DNA from: UBA5158 sp040389045
Lineage (GTDB): Bacteria > Pseudomonadota > Gammaproteobacteria > DSM-16500
DNA: 51,247 bases
Assembly (NCBI GenBank): GCA_040389045.1
Contig: JAZKAT010000038.1
Location: 1 to 51,247, forward strand
Reading direction: 5' to 3'
The notes beneath the pieces are model-generated. The model saw only the letters and a list, made by a program, of their open reading frames with translations. It searched no databases and was not told where the DNA came from. The translations under genes were made by a program, and so were the position numbers. Positions 17,816 through 26,010 of the stretch are shown here, in pieces (position 1 is the stretch's first letter; each line of letters starts with the position of its first letter).

Positions 17816-18745
17816 TTAACTCCCAATCTTAAAACCCACTTCATGCGGTGTGCCATCATGAATTTCTGCGATGTCCGCCACTTCTTGCCAATCCACAAAT
17901 GCCGGATAATTTTGCGTGGCAGCGGCGACGGTGTCGACTACGCCATGATAAGTCGCATAATACTCGGTACTGTGTTCTTCAAGCGGCGCGTGTGACTCTA
18001 TGTAAAGAGAATTATTTTCCCAACCCACTTTGGTGGGCATATCAATGATAGTTACCGGAATGCCCGTGTTGATTAATGGGAAAAAATCCTTGATGTCCGA
18101 TTCATGCATACGAATGCAGCCAAAGCTCGCCCGGGTCCCTATGCTGTCCGGATAAATAGTGCTATGAATCAAATAAGTGGGGATTTGCAAATAAATGGCA
18201 TACGGGCCCAGTGGATTGTCGGGCCCCGCTGGCATCACCTGCGGCAAGGTTACACCCTGCTGCTGGTTAAACGCCCGGATATCATCCGGCGGTATCCAGC
18301 TGGGATGTTCTGCTTTACGAATCACTTTAGTGCGCGCCAGAGGAATGGTTTTGCCGACGCGGCCTATGCCTATGGGATAGGATTTCACGACGCCATAGCT
18401 GGGATAAAAATACATACGCATTTCCGGCAGGTTGATCACAATCCCCGTACGCCCCATGGGCGGTAAAATATGGGATGCAGGCACCGCAACCCGGGTACCG
18501 TCACGTAAGTATGCATTTAGGGGAATATCCGGGTTGGCGGCTTTAATGGCGTTCACACCCAGGTCGTAGCGGTGGGCGATAGTCGATAAGGTATCACCGT
18601 GCCCGGAAACGGTGTAATTGGCCGTGCCAATGATAGTGTCGCCATTGTCTGGCACCGCATAAGTTTCAGCGTGCAGCGAATTGGTTGTGACCAGCAGTAC
18701 AGCTAATAAACTCAAAGTGGCGCTTATTTTTTTTATGGTAATCAT
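17816..18745 (-). CDS. LysM-YkuD L,D-transpeptidase (ErfK/YbiS type)
   Basis: 309 residues, exported. Signal peptide 1-26 ending LHA, a LysM peptidoglycan-binding domain at about 43-88 (GDTLSTIAHRYDLGVNAIK), then the YkuD catalytic domain at about 100-235 with His194 and the nucleophile Cys210 in SFGCIRMH. Such enzymes make 3-3 cross-links in peptidoglycan or attach proteins to it. A C-terminal extension of about 70 residues follows the catalytic domain. It starts 7 bases after the stop of a second, different L,D-transpeptidase, and the D-Ala-D-Ala ligase gene lies divergently beyond. Confidence 0.93.
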   Translation of the reverse strand: MITIKKISATLSLLAVLLVTTNSLHAETYAVPDNGDTIIGTANYTVSGHGDTLSTIAHRYDLGVNAIKAANPDIPLNAYLRDGTRVAVPASHILPPMGRTGIVINLPEMRMYFYPSYGVVKSYPIGIGRVGKTIPLARTKVIRKAEHPSWIPPDDIRAFNQQQGVTLPQVMPAGPDNPLGPYAIYLQIPTYLIHSTIYPDSIGTRASFGCIRMHESDIKDFFPLINTGIPVTIIDMPTKVGWENNSLYIESHAPLEEHSTEYYATYHGVVDTVAAATQNYPAFVDWQEVADIAEIHDGTPHEVGFKIGS

Positions 18746-18752
18746 GAGGTCC

Positions 18753-19469
18753 TTAACCAGTAATTAGAAATGTGGAAGTTTTCAGCCAATTTCGGTCTGG
18801 ATAATAAACCACAACTAGGGAATTGTCTTTGATAGTGTTAATCAGGGGCCGGGTCTCTTGTGGCCGCACCGAGGGGCAGCCCCAGCTCCGACCCAACTGT
18901 CCGTATTTTTTAATGACTTCAGGATCAGAATACCAGGCGCCGTGTACCACGATGGAGCGACTCAACGCATGGTCATTAAAACCTTGTTCCAGACCAATCA
19001 AGCGTAATGAATAACCGTTTTCACCTACATAGGAATTTACCGTTAGAAAAACCCCAATGCTGGATTTTAAACTGCCCGGGTCATTTGAAAAAGAAGTAGC
19101 TAACACATCACCACTATTTTTGCCGTGCGAAACCCAGGTGTTGAACAACACTCGGTTAGTCCGCATATCCACGACCCAAAGCCGGCGTTCATTTGACGGT
19201 TTAGAGTAATCAATCAGCGTCAATAAGGGTTTATGTAGAAAACCTTTTTCGCGAGCATGCAGATAAGCCAGCAAGCCTAACGTCAATACTTTAGGGTCCA
19301 GGTTATTGGCTTGCGCATCGATAATCAGGAGTTCCTGATCTATCCAATCTTTAGCGCGGGGCGGGATAGTCACACTAGGGGTGAATAACGCATCGATAAT
19401 CGGCCCCGGCCCCCAACCAACTATGCTTAAAAAAGCACAGAGAAAAACACAATATTTAATTTTTTGCAT
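18753..19469 (-). CDS. Murein L,D-transpeptidase catalytic-domain protein (YkuD_2 type)
   Basis: 238 residues. An N-terminal hydrophobic segment (about 5-20) acts as a signal peptide or anchor. The catalytic domain belongs to the YkuD_2 branch: His176 in VVHGAWYSDP and the nucleophile cysteine Cys198 in GRSWGCPSV. The proposed role is periplasmic peptidoglycan cross-linking or trimming. It precedes the LysM-YkuD gene in the same operon. In Coxiella, L,D-transpeptidases have been tied to the dense wall of the small cell variant, so a pair here may serve a resistant transmissive form (inference). Confidence 0.9.
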   Translation of the reverse strand: MQKIKYCVFLCAFLSIVGWGPGPIIDALFTPSVTIPPRAKDWIDQELLIIDAQANNLDPKVLTLGLLAYLHAREKGFLHKPLLTLIDYSKPSNERRLWVVDMRTNRVLFNTWVSHGKNSGDVLATSFSNDPGSLKSSIGVFLTVNSYVGENGYSLRLIGLEQGFNDHALSRSIVVHGAWYSDPEVIKKYGQLGRSWGCPSVRPQETRPLINTIKDNSLVVVYYPDRNWLKTSTFLITG

Positions 19470-19651
19470 TTTTTAAATCTTCTTAGTAATTACTGATGAA
19501 ATATTAGGCTGAAGCATTATTCATCACCCCAGTCCGATTGTCAAATTTACCAAGCAGAAAATCCGCCAGTTTCTGATATTGTTTTGCATAAATTAGATCA
19601 GATTGCTACCATATGAGGTAGTGCAAGCAGCACTAAGCGCATGAGGAATAA

Positions 19652-20818
19652 ATGGAAACACTAAAAACAACAGCAAAGCGTAAAATAAGAGTAGCAGTTT
19701 TATATGGCGGGCGCTCAAGTGAGCATGAAGTTTCATTACAATCCGCGACCAATGTTATTCAAAATTTAGACAGATCCCGTTTTGAAATAGTACCGATAGG
19801 GATTGATAAACAAGGTTCCTGGTTTTTAGGCCATGACCCTTTTCCGCAATTAGGTGAGAGTGGCGAGTTACAACTTTCCGCCGATGATGAACGCCGCTTA
19901 TTCACGCCGGATTTAATTGGTAAACAACCCGCGATCGCCCGCAGTTTAACCAGTCACGCGCACTCAGCAGACCGGATTTTTGATGTAGTTTTTCCGGTAA
20001 TTCATGGGCCGCATTGTGAAGATGGCACGGTGCAGGGATTATTGGAATTAGCGGATGTTCCTTATGTAGGTTCGGGTGTGCTCGCGTCTTCTGTGGGTAT
20101 GGATAAAGATGTTTCCAAGCGTTTGATTAAAGCGTCCGGATTAAATATTCCACCGTTTCTTAGTATCAAGCAAGGCCATTGGATGCAAGATCCCGATAGT
20201 TTTTGCCGTGAGGTGCGCGCACAACTTAAGTTGCCGCTGTTCGTCAAACCCGCCAACACCGGTTCCAGTGTAGGCGTGCAAAAAATAAAAGATTATGCGG
20301 CGTTGAACACGGCTATTGATACAGCGTTTACTTATGATACCAAGGTCATCGTTGAGCAAGGCATTGATGCGATGGAAATTGAAATTGCTGTATTAGAATC
20401 GCTGCACTATGGTCATGATCCTATCATCAGCGTACCGGGGGAAATTCGCCCGCAGAATGGCCATGAATTTTATTCGTATGAATCAAAATATTTAGATGCC
20501 AATGGTTACGCGCTTTTCATTCCCGCGCCTGTGGCAGAACCCATACAGGAAAAATTAAAACAAGTTGCCAAAGCAATTTTTGCCTTACTGGATTGCGAAG
20601 GCATGGCGCGTGTGGATTTATTTTTAGAAAAAGGCACTGACCAGATTTATTTTAACGAAATAAATACCATCCCCGGTTTTACCCAAATCAGCATGTATCC
20701 CAAATTAATGGTGGCCTCCGGTATGGAATACAAAGATTTATTGTCACACTTAATTGATTTGGCGATAGATAGACACAGCCGTAAGAGTTTGCTGTGTCGC
20801 GAGTATGTCCCTGAGTAA
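19652..20818 (+). CDS. ddl: D-alanine--D-alanine ligase
   Basis: 388 residues. ATP-dependent joining of two D-alanines for peptidoglycan precursors in the cytosol. ATP-grasp features are clear: N-terminal VLYGGRSSEHEVSLQSA (serine of the active-site triad), VKPANTGSSVGVQK for nucleotide binding, and the metal-binding end NEINTIPGFTQISMYPKL. The form resembles DdlA more than DdlB in length. ATG at 19652 follows GAGGAATAA. It is divergent from the two L,D-transpeptidase genes, which act on stem peptides built with its product. Confidence 0.96.
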   Translation: METLKTTAKRKIRVAVLYGGRSSEHEVSLQSATNVIQNLDRSRFEIVPIGIDKQGSWFLGHDPFPQLGESGELQLSADDERRLFTPDLIGKQPAIARSLTSHAHSADRIFDVVFPVIHGPHCEDGTVQGLLELADVPYVGSGVLASSVGMDKDVSKRLIKASGLNIPPFLSIKQGHWMQDPDSFCREVRAQLKLPLFVKPANTGSSVGVQKIKDYAALNTAIDTAFTYDTKVIVEQGIDAMEIEIAVLESLHYGHDPIISVPGEIRPQNGHEFYSYESKYLDANGYALFIPAPVAEPIQEKLKQVAKAIFALLDCEGMARVDLFLEKGTDQIYFNEINTIPGFTQISMYPKLMVASGMEYKDLLSHLIDLAIDRHSRKSLLCREYVPE

Positions 20819-20826
20819 CCTCACCC

Positions 20827-20850
20827 TCATGCCAGCCTGCGCTGGCATGA
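20827..20850. repeat. Extragenic palindrome TCATGCCAGC-CTGC-GCTGGCATGA
   Basis: Perfect 10-bp arms with a 4-base loop between the convergent ends of ddl and the 20859 gene. It resembles the TCATTCCCGC..GCGGGAATGA repeats in overall shape but has different arms. No T-run follows, so it is at best a weak terminator. Confidence 0.65.
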
Positions 20851-20858
20851 CAGTAATT

Positions 20859-21713
20859 TTAAATTTGCATGCCAGTTTTTAAATCAACAACCTGAGCTTG
20901 AGTAGCATTACTTTGTTTTGTTGCGTCACTACCACCAAAGAGCCCTAACACAGCCACGGATTGTTGTGGCGCAACCGTATTTGCAAAATCGCTAAGTGGA
21001 GTTACTTGAGCTTGCTGATGGCAGTAACGAGAAGCAAGCGCGCATGCCGCAGAAGCCAGTAGGAAAAATGCCGCGCCAGCAAGCCAGATAGCAGCGGCTG
21101 GTGGATTAACGATTGCGATTACACCGAATAATAAGGCGGCTGACAGAAAATAATAAGAAGCGAACATCGCTACTTTACTCTCGCTGATTAATTGGGTGTG
21201 CTTTGTATTTTCTTTGGAATATTGATAAAGTAGCGGCTGACTTACTATTAACTGAGCTCTCTCCTGGCTGCTCATTCCCCAATCATGAAAGTCATCGCGT
21301 AATCGTGTTAACAAGTAATAAGGTTTGGTTTCCGTAGCATGGATATTAAAATCTTCTGCTGATGCGGGTTCCAGATAAGCTTCATCTAAAGCTTCCGGAT
21401 AATTTAAAAAGAATGCTTCAATGTGACAAAGCAATTCTGGATTTAAACGTATTTGGGAAAGACCACGAAAACCACTACTGCTATTACCACCATGTTCCCA
21501 GAAGATATGTTTTAACCCGGCATTATGTAATTCATGCTCAGCCATTTTTTGCCACAATTCACGCGGGATTAGCAGATTAGAAAATTGAAGATCGTGAACT
21601 ATCTTTTTTATAAAATGATTGAATACTTTTTTCTGCTCATCAGTTAAATTCACTAAAGCAGTAGTATTAATGGCATTTAGTTCAGTAACGCTAAACTCTC
21701 GCGAATTCGACAT
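20859..21713 (-). CDS. Unrecognised protein with a C-terminal membrane hairpin, candidate effector
   Basis: 284 residues, no signal peptide. A soluble N-terminal part of about 180 residues (LTDEQKKVFNHFIKKIVHDL, then FWEHGGNSSSGFRGL) is followed by two adjacent membrane helices (about 182-202 and 206-228) and a 55-residue polar tail. No family recognised. A large soluble domain plus a late two-helix hairpin is a common layout among Legionella/Coxiella type IV effectors that insert in host membranes. A tandem PmrA-like box lies 48 bases upstream, which strengthens the idea. Secretion is not shown. An inner-membrane protein is the alternative. Confidence 0.55.
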   Translation of the reverse strand: MSNSREFSVTELNAINTTALVNLTDEQKKVFNHFIKKIVHDLQFSNLLIPRELWQKMAEHELHNAGLKHIFWEHGGNSSSGFRGLSQIRLNPELLCHIEAFFLNYPEALDEAYLEPASAEDFNIHATETKPYYLLTRLRDDFHDWGMSSQERAQLIVSQPLLYQYSKENTKHTQLISESKVAMFASYYFLSAALLFGVIAIVNPPAAAIWLAGAAFFLLASAACALASRYCHQQAQVTPLSDFANTVAPQQSVAVLGLFGGSDATKQSNATQAQVVDLKTGMQI

Positions 21714-21747
21714 TGTTTTTACCCCAAAAAGTCATTGGCAAGTACAT

Positions 21748-21780
21748 AGGATATAGTTTGAGGATTAAGGAAGTATTAAA
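21748..21780 (-). promoter_or_regulatory. PmrA-like tandem box and -10 upstream of the 20859-21713 gene
   Basis: Read on the minus strand: TTTAATACT, 2 bases (TC), CTTAATCCT (21780 down to 21761). Each half matches 7 of 9 positions of the tandem cTTAATatT-N2-cTTAATatT pattern that I recall for PmrA of Legionella and Coxiella. A -10 candidate, TATCCT (21753-21748), follows after 7 bases, or TATATC after 5. The start codon lies about 35 bases further. Confidence 0.45.
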
Positions 21781-21840
21781 TTCGATCAATTTTTATAGTT
21801 ATCACCAACCTATTGATAATAATAATTTTTAAAATTTGTA

Positions 21841-21875
21841 ATATACAGTCACTGTATATATAATTACTGTATAAT
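21841..21875. promoter_or_regulatory. Palindromic operator and -10 of the DUF4258/HTH operon
   Basis: ATATACAGT-C-ACTGTATAT (21841-21859) is a perfect 9-bp inverted repeat. A third half-site ACTGTATA recurs at 21866-21873 and overlaps a perfect -10 hexamer TATAAT (21870-21875), 21 bases before the ATG at 21897. A repressor bound here would block RNA polymerase, so autoregulation by the HTH protein of this operon is likely. No good -35 is present, as in many activator-independent weak toxin-antitoxin promoters. Confidence 0.6.
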
Positions 21876-21896
21876 GATAAGTGGTCAGGGATAAGC

Positions 21897-22217
21897 ATGA
21901 GTAATGTAATTGATTTTCAAAAAGCACCGTCATGCTTGGAAGCAGAAGAAATTATTAGAAAATTGGTAGCCAAAGGGCAGCTTAGTTTATCAAGACATTG
22001 TAAGGATAGAATGCAAGAACGCGGTATAACGTATCAACAAATAATTAATTGTTTATCAAAAGGAAAGGTAGTAGATATTCCATTTCTTACAAATGAGAAA
22101 GGTGGTGGTTATCAAACTACAGTGGAACGAGCTGTTGCTGGGGATAATTTAAGAGTAGTTGTCTGCATGAAGTTTAGCCAAAGAGTATTGGTTATTACTG
22201 CAATTAAATATAAATAA
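21897..22217 (+). CDS. DUF4258 protein, putative toxin
   Basis: 106 residues, no membrane segment. The pattern LSRHCKDRMQERGITYQQIINCLSKGKV followed later by LRVVVCMKFSQRVLVITAI is that of DUF4258, small alpha/beta proteins often paired with HTH proteins. The two key blocks are at about 37-64 and 84-104. Its gene is AT-rich compared with neighbours, which suggests recent acquisition. AGGGATAAGC precedes the ATG. Its partner HTH gene starts 31 bases downstream. Toxicity or nuclease activity is inferred from the arrangement (toxin first, antitoxin second); the molecular activity of DUF4258 is not known to me. Confidence 0.7.
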   Translation: MSNVIDFQKAPSCLEAEEIIRKLVAKGQLSLSRHCKDRMQERGITYQQIINCLSKGKVVDIPFLTNEKGGGYQTTVERAVAGDNLRVVVCMKFSQRVLVITAIKYK

Positions 22218-22248
22218 AATTATGACAACAATTAGCGGAGAAAAAATT

Positions 22249-22716
22249 ATGGGCGAATATCATTTTACCGAATCCGGTCTAGATAATATTTATTTAGTTA
22301 ATGGTTTTGAAATTACTAAAAACAATGGTGATGAAGAAATATTTATTCATGATATTCATGGATTACTTAAAACTATTGGTATGATGTTAGTGACCAAGAA
22401 AGGGTTGCTGATCGGTAATGAAATTAAATTTATCCGCACAACTTTAGATTTTTCACAAACTGTATTAGCTAAGTTGATAGGTTGTACTTATCAAACTATT
22501 TTATTGTGGGAAAAAAATAAAACACCGATTTCAAATACCGCCGACCGCCTTTTAAGAGTTATATTTTTTGAATATCTTAATCCTGATAAAAATAGAAAAG
22601 TTTTTGATTTAATTAACGAGATTGCAGATTTTGAAGCAGAAGTAGCTTCTTCTCAGGGAAAAATAAATAAAATTGAATTTGAAGAAGTATCTGATAAATG
22701 GCAGTTGATAGCATAA
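22249..22716 (+). CDS. HTH regulator, putative antitoxin partner of DUF4258
   Basis: 155 residues from ATG at 22249, which follows GCGGAG by 8 bases; ATG at 22222 lacks a ribosome site. The N-terminal part (YHFTESGLDNIYLVNGFE, then IHDIHGL) and the XRE/Cro-type helix-turn-helix (about 56-92: RTTLDFSQTVLAKLIGC, then ILLWEKNKTPI) match the YgiT/MqsA-like regulator family, but the zinc-binding cysteine pairs of true MqsA are absent. It probably binds the palindrome at 21841-21859 and represses the operon. The base composition is AT-rich, like its partner gene. Confidence 0.72.
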   Translation: MGEYHFTESGLDNIYLVNGFEITKNNGDEEIFIHDIHGLLKTIGMMLVTKKGLLIGNEIKFIRTTLDFSQTVLAKLIGCTYQTILLWEKNKTPISNTADRLLRVIFFEYLNPDKNRKVFDLINEIADFEAEVASSQGKINKIEFEEVSDKWQLIA

Positions 22717-22732
22717 ACATTAAGGACATATT

Positions 22733-23653
22733 ATGCATGGCATCAAAGGTGAGCGCGCAATTAAGAAAATCTGGAAAAGTGAACCTACGGTGGAAGGCGC
22801 GGGGGTGCGGCTGAAGCGGGCGTTTGGGTTTCATGAATTGCCTTTGCTGGATCCTTTTTTACTGCTTGATGATTTTCGTTCGGAAAATCCGGCGGACTAT
22901 AAAGCCGGGTTTCCCTGGCACCCGCATCGCGGCATGGAAACGATTACTTATGTGTTAGACGGTGATATAGAACACGCCGATAGCATGGGCAATAAAGGTG
23001 ATATCTCAGCGGGCGACGTGCAGTGGATGACGGCGGGCAGTGGCATCATTCATCAGGAAATGCCCAAAGGCAATCGCACCGGTGAAATGCTGGGATTTCA
23101 ATTATGGGCAAATCTTCCGGCCCACTCAAAAATGATGGACCCACGCTATCGAGGAATTAAAAGAAATGAAATTCCGCTGATCCAAACTACCGATGGTGCT
23201 TCTATTCGAATTATTTCTGGTACGGTCAATGGCACACAAGGCCCAGTGCAAGACATTGTGACTGATCCAGAATATCTTGATATTACCCTTGCCGCTGGCA
23301 AATCTTTTTTTCATACCGTCAAAGCTAACCATACCGTCTTTGCTTATGTCATTGATGGCGAAGCATTCTTCGATCCCGCGCGCATTCCTTTCGCCCATGA
23401 TGCTGCCGGCGTTAATTACTTTGATATGAAACCCCCTTGCGCCTGTGGCGATGGCACGCTAGTGCTTTATGAAACGGGCGGCACCAATATTGTTGTTACC
23501 ACCGATAAACAAGCAGTGCGTTTTTTATTAATTTCCGGCAAACCCTTAAATGAACCTATCGCCTGGTATGGACCTATTGTGATGAATACTCACGAAGAGT
23601 TACGGACCGCGTTTAAAGAATATCAGGAAGGGACATTTGTAAAACCAAGCTAG
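22733..23653 (+). CDS. Pirin-family protein
   Basis: 306 residues, cytosolic bicupin. The N-terminal cupin carries the pirin metal site: HPHRGMETITYVL (about 63-75) with two histidines, and later AGSGIIHQEMP with His and Glu. Bacterial pirins bind iron; some act as quercetin dioxygenases, others regulate pyruvate metabolism. The C-terminal cupin (about 185-290) lacks an obvious metal set. AAGGACATATT precedes the ATG. The gene starts 16 bases after the HTH gene but its composition is normal, so it is probably older in this location. Which pirin activity applies cannot be told. Confidence 0.93.
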   Translation: MHGIKGERAIKKIWKSEPTVEGAGVRLKRAFGFHELPLLDPFLLLDDFRSENPADYKAGFPWHPHRGMETITYVLDGDIEHADSMGNKGDISAGDVQWMTAGSGIIHQEMPKGNRTGEMLGFQLWANLPAHSKMMDPRYRGIKRNEIPLIQTTDGASIRIISGTVNGTQGPVQDIVTDPEYLDITLAAGKSFFHTVKANHTVFAYVIDGEAFFDPARIPFAHDAAGVNYFDMKPPCACGDGTLVLYETGGTNIVVTTDKQAVRFLLISGKPLNEPIAWYGPIVMNTHEELRTAFKEYQEGTFVKPS

Positions 23654-23688
23654 GTAAGTCAAGTGACTGATAATATTACTTTTTTTCC

Positions 23689-23721
23689 TTTAATATAGCC
23701 TTAAGCTTCTGGCCATATAAT
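23689..23721 (+). promoter_or_regulatory. PmrA-like tandem box and -10 upstream of the 23751 gene
   Basis: TTTAATATA (23689-23697), 2 bases, CTTAAGCTT (23700-23708): each half matches 7 of 9 positions of cTTAATatT. After 7 bases comes a perfect TATAAT (23716-23721), 30 bases before the ATG. This is the same half-site spacing, and a similar distance to the -10, as the site at 21761-21780. Confidence 0.45.
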
Positions 23722-23750
23722 AGTCACACCTATTTGGCCGGATAAATCCA

Positions 23751-25478
23751 ATGCTGGACTTCAACCAACAAAGAAAACTTTTGACTTCGGTGCTACGCGA
23801 TTTAATGCGCGGAGAATCCGGTGATAGCACTGCAGTGCGCATGGGTGCCTATAGCGCACGGGTTGAAATTAAACAAGTGCTGAAGAATATTTGGACTTAT
23901 CCTTATCTCTCTCTCGCGCAACATGAAAAATTATTGGCAAGTGGTATTAGTGTAGATAGTGTTGATCTGCTGTTACCGGATGCTTATCTGCGCCCTTTCC
24001 AAGTATTAACCGTGGATTTGCTTTTTGATATTGATACCGCGTATGACATTATCGGTGAGTTATCCGCCGAAGAGTTAGCATCCTTACCAAAGATTGTGAA
24101 TAAACAACTTCAGCAATTTCGCCAATTGTATAGTCAACTTAGCAAGTGGGAAGATAGATCATTTGAAAAAACCGTCGCAAAAATACTTACCTTATTACAG
24201 CAAGTAGATGCTGAGTTGAAACCCTGGCATATTACCAAATTATTTAATTCCGTTAGATTTGCCGAGCATATGGTTAATTTGCACAGAGGGAAGTTGTTAG
24301 AAGAAGAAAATATAAGAGGTACGGATGAATGTGCCCGTAAAGTGGCAGAATTAGAACAAAAAATAAATCCGCAAGCCGTAACGCAATTCATTGAAGTTTT
24401 AAAGTTTACTCCGGAATTAGCTCACATCTGGGTAACTACTTTTTTGGAGCATGAGGTACGCCAGGTGGCCCCATTTATTAGGTGGCAATTTAAGTCTTTA
24501 CTTAAAGAAATCCTCCTCATGGTAAGAACACAAAAAATTCCATCCTTCCAGGCAAAAAACAATATTTTTGATATTATTAATTTTAAATTTTCCCAGGCTG
24601 ACAAATTTAATGAAACGGTCGTGCGTTTATTCAGTTATAATTTCAATCCATTTTTGATTAGTATAGCACTCTCACCTACCATGAGTAATCTCCTGGACAG
24701 TCACCAACAAACTGATATTGATATAAATGAGATTATTGCCCGGATTTATCATACTTACGACGCCAAGGAACGGGCGCGACAACAACGGCAACTGATTTGT
24801 GAACCTATTATTGACTGCGTAACGCCACATAAATTAACTTTTTTAAGTAAGGCACGTCTTTATAAAATACTGGATGAACCAAATGGGAAAGTGGCAACTG
24901 CCGTCTTGGCGATTGAACAATCGATTGCAAAGGATTTAATAAATTGTGGTAGGGCTTACTATGATTATCCCTTGGATTTTCTCCAGCATGCTATTTTAAG
25001 AGCTCATCATCCTGTTCAATTTAATTTAAGTGATGGTTTTTCTCATTACTCAGTGCTTAATTTTGCGGATGGTAATAGCGCTACCGAGGAGCTGACCATA
25101 AAACAAAAAACGTATTCTGTTACTCATTTATTCAATGGACAATATAAGGAATACCAGCTGGCTGTAGATAAATGTCCTGGGCCGCAAAATGAAATAAGGG
25201 TAGGTCGGCGTTTATTAGCGCTGGAAGGAAATGCTGAAACAATAACTCCACCTTCAATATGGAACATGCTGGGTAACCTGGTTTACCAGTACGTAGGTGA
25301 ACCACTGCTCCAGATTATCAAAGATTCTCCGACTTACTTTCCACCCCAACAACCTGATTTATGGAATGGTAGTTCATCACCAGCCAGTGCCAGACTTAGG
25401 TTCTTTTATAGCGAAAACTTTACCGTGTCCAATGCTATCGCACCGCCGGTTGGCTCAACCCCCAGGCTTGGCAGGTAA
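23751..25478 (+). CDS. Unrecognised 575-residue protein, candidate effector
   Basis: 575 residues, no signal peptide, no convincing membrane helix. The first 350 residues look almost entirely helical with many leucine/glutamine-rich helices (QLQQFRQLYSQLSKWEDRSF near 120; KILTLLQQVDAELKPW near 145). A compact-looking domain follows at about 360-480 (VTPHKLTFLSKARLYKIL, then FNLSDGFSHYSVLNF), then a Pro/Ser-rich C-terminal tail of about 60 residues. No family recognised. Its upstream region carries a PmrA-like tandem box with a perfect -10, as found at type IV effector genes. A weak CCGGA ribosome site precedes the ATG. Secretion and function are unproven. Confidence 0.6.
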   Translation: MLDFNQQRKLLTSVLRDLMRGESGDSTAVRMGAYSARVEIKQVLKNIWTYPYLSLAQHEKLLASGISVDSVDLLLPDAYLRPFQVLTVDLLFDIDTAYDIIGELSAEELASLPKIVNKQLQQFRQLYSQLSKWEDRSFEKTVAKILTLLQQVDAELKPWHITKLFNSVRFAEHMVNLHRGKLLEEENIRGTDECARKVAELEQKINPQAVTQFIEVLKFTPELAHIWVTTFLEHEVRQVAPFIRWQFKSLLKEILLMVRTQKIPSFQAKNNIFDIINFKFSQADKFNETVVRLFSYNFNPFLISIALSPTMSNLLDSHQQTDIDINEIIARIYHTYDAKERARQQRQLICEPIIDCVTPHKLTFLSKARLYKILDEPNGKVATAVLAIEQSIAKDLINCGRAYYDYPLDFLQHAILRAHHPVQFNLSDGFSHYSVLNFADGNSATEELTIKQKTYSVTHLFNGQYKEYQLAVDKCPGPQNEIRVGRRLLALEGNAETITPPSIWNMLGNLVYQYVGEPLLQIIKDSPTYFPPQQPDLWNGSSSPASARLRFFYSENFTVSNAIAPPVGSTPRLGR

Positions 25479-25494
25479 TGTAAAAAGAAAATAA

Positions 25495-25995
25495 TTACTC
25501 GTTATCCTCTAACCCATTATCCAGTTTACAATGCTTAAGCCCCTGCTTTTGGAAATAATTCTGGTGGTAATCTTCCGCTTTGTAAAAAACCATTTCTTCC
25601 GCATCGATGATTTGGGTGACCACAGGGGATTTATAAACTTTGGATTTTTCCAGCGCTTCTTTGGAATCCAGCGCGGCGGCGAGTTGGGCGGAGCTGTCGC
25701 AAAAAATCGCAGAGCGGTACTGGGTGCCAACATCAGGGCCTTGTCTATTCAAGGTGGTTGGATTATGACTTTTCCAAAATACTTTTAACAAAGTGGGATA
25801 AGAAATTTTATTAGGGTCGAACTCCACCAGCACCGCTTCCGCATGACCGGTCTGGTCAGTGCATACCGCTTCATAAGTTGGGTCTTGCGTCCAGCCACCC
25901 ATGTAACCCACCGCAGTGGATTTGACCCCCGGCAATTGTTGGAAAGCCATTTCTATCCCCCAAAAACATCCTGCTGCGAAGGCCGCTTTTTCCAT
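25495..25995 (-). CDS. msrA: Peptide methionine sulfoxide reductase A
   Basis: 166 residues. Reduces methionine-S-sulfoxide in proteins, using thioredoxin. The catalytic motif GCFWG has Cys10 as nucleophile; YMGG at about 31-34 and TGHAEAV (about 49-55) complete the active site. The resolving cysteine is in the tail (LKHCKLDNG). AAAGGA lies 8 bases before the ATG. It is the third gene of the pgk-pyk-msrA run, 15 bases after pyk. Confidence 0.96.
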   Translation of the reverse strand: MEKAAFAAGCFWGIEMAFQQLPGVKSTAVGYMGGWTQDPTYEAVCTDQTGHAEAVLVEFDPNKISYPTLLKVFWKSHNPTTLNRQGPDVGTQYRSAIFCDSSAQLAAALDSKEALEKSKVYKSPVVTQIIDAEEMVFYKAEDYHQNYFQKQGLKHCKLDNGLEDNE

Positions 25996-26010
25996 GCGTT
26001 AAGTCCTTTT

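Noticed and set aside
21841..21875. Possible LexA (SOS) box because of CTGT and ACAG elements
   Set aside because: The order is ACAGT-C-ACTGT, inverted and far too close; LexA needs CTGT-N8-ACAG. It fits a local HTH operator better.
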